This document shows positions 6,029 through 6,039 of a stretch of 6,039 nucleotides of DNA, in pieces (positions within the stretch are counted from its first letter, which is position 1; each line of letters begins with the position of its first letter). The translations under genes and the position numbers were made by a program. The notes below the pieces were generated by a model, which saw only the letters and a list, made by a program, of their open reading frames with translations, was not told the DNA's origin and ran no database searches. This DNA is from Candidatus Nomurabacteria bacterium (GTDB lineage Bacteria > Patescibacteriota > Minisyncoccia > Phycocordibacterales > UBA9973): the NCBI GenBank assembly GCA_903869875.1, contig CAIQAW010000005.1, positions 1-6,039 on the forward strand. Direction: 5' to 3'.

Positions 6029-6039
6029 AATTTTTAAAA

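Noticed and set aside
1..6039. Alternative genetic code (UGA as glycine, as in Gracilibacteria/Absconditabacteria)
   Set aside because: All six genes are full length with glycine encoded by GGN and no in-frame TGA. Lack of TGA stops in six genes is too small a sample to mean anything.

Overview
The window looks like a chromosomal segment from a Candidate Phyla Radiation (Patescibacteria, Parcubacteria-like) bacterium. This is an inference from several traits: compact AT-leaning DNA, short spacers, no visible Shine-Dalgarno sequences, a coiled-coil plus transglycosylase wall enzyme, a secreted repeat protein with a peptidoglycan-binding-like tail, and a short release factor 1. All genes read through in the standard code, and stops are five TAA, one TAG and no TGA.

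Layout: five genes lie on the minus strand, transcribed from right to left. In that order they are rplY (ribosomal protein L25/CTC, 4641-5285), a secreted coiled-coil lytic transglycosylase (3148-4548), rpmE of the cysteine-free type (2878-3129), prfA (release factor 1, 1799-2773) and a secreted leucine-rich-repeat protein (12-1760). One gene of unknown function (5447-5977) is on the plus strand, divergent from rplY, and ends in a strong terminator at the right edge. No tRNA, rRNA, CRISPR array or transposase gene was seen.

Three genes serve translation (L25, L31, RF1). Two encode envelope proteins with signal peptides and paired cysteines: a wall-cleaving enzyme and a probable surface-exposed adhesin-like protein. 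The genes are close together, but they seem to be separate transcription units. Each of the five minus-strand ATGs has an extended -10 element (TGn plus TAnnnT) ending only 6-9 nt upstream, and none has a ribosome binding site. This suggests leaderless mRNAs.

Two non-coding structures stand out. One is an 83-nt perfect three-way-junction palindrome between rpmE and prfA, probably a MITE/REP-like element that abuts the prfA promoter. The other is a near-symmetric terminator between rplY and the transglycosylase gene, whose arm touches the next promoter. Within the LRR gene, a 69-bp repeat is nearly homogenised at the DNA level.
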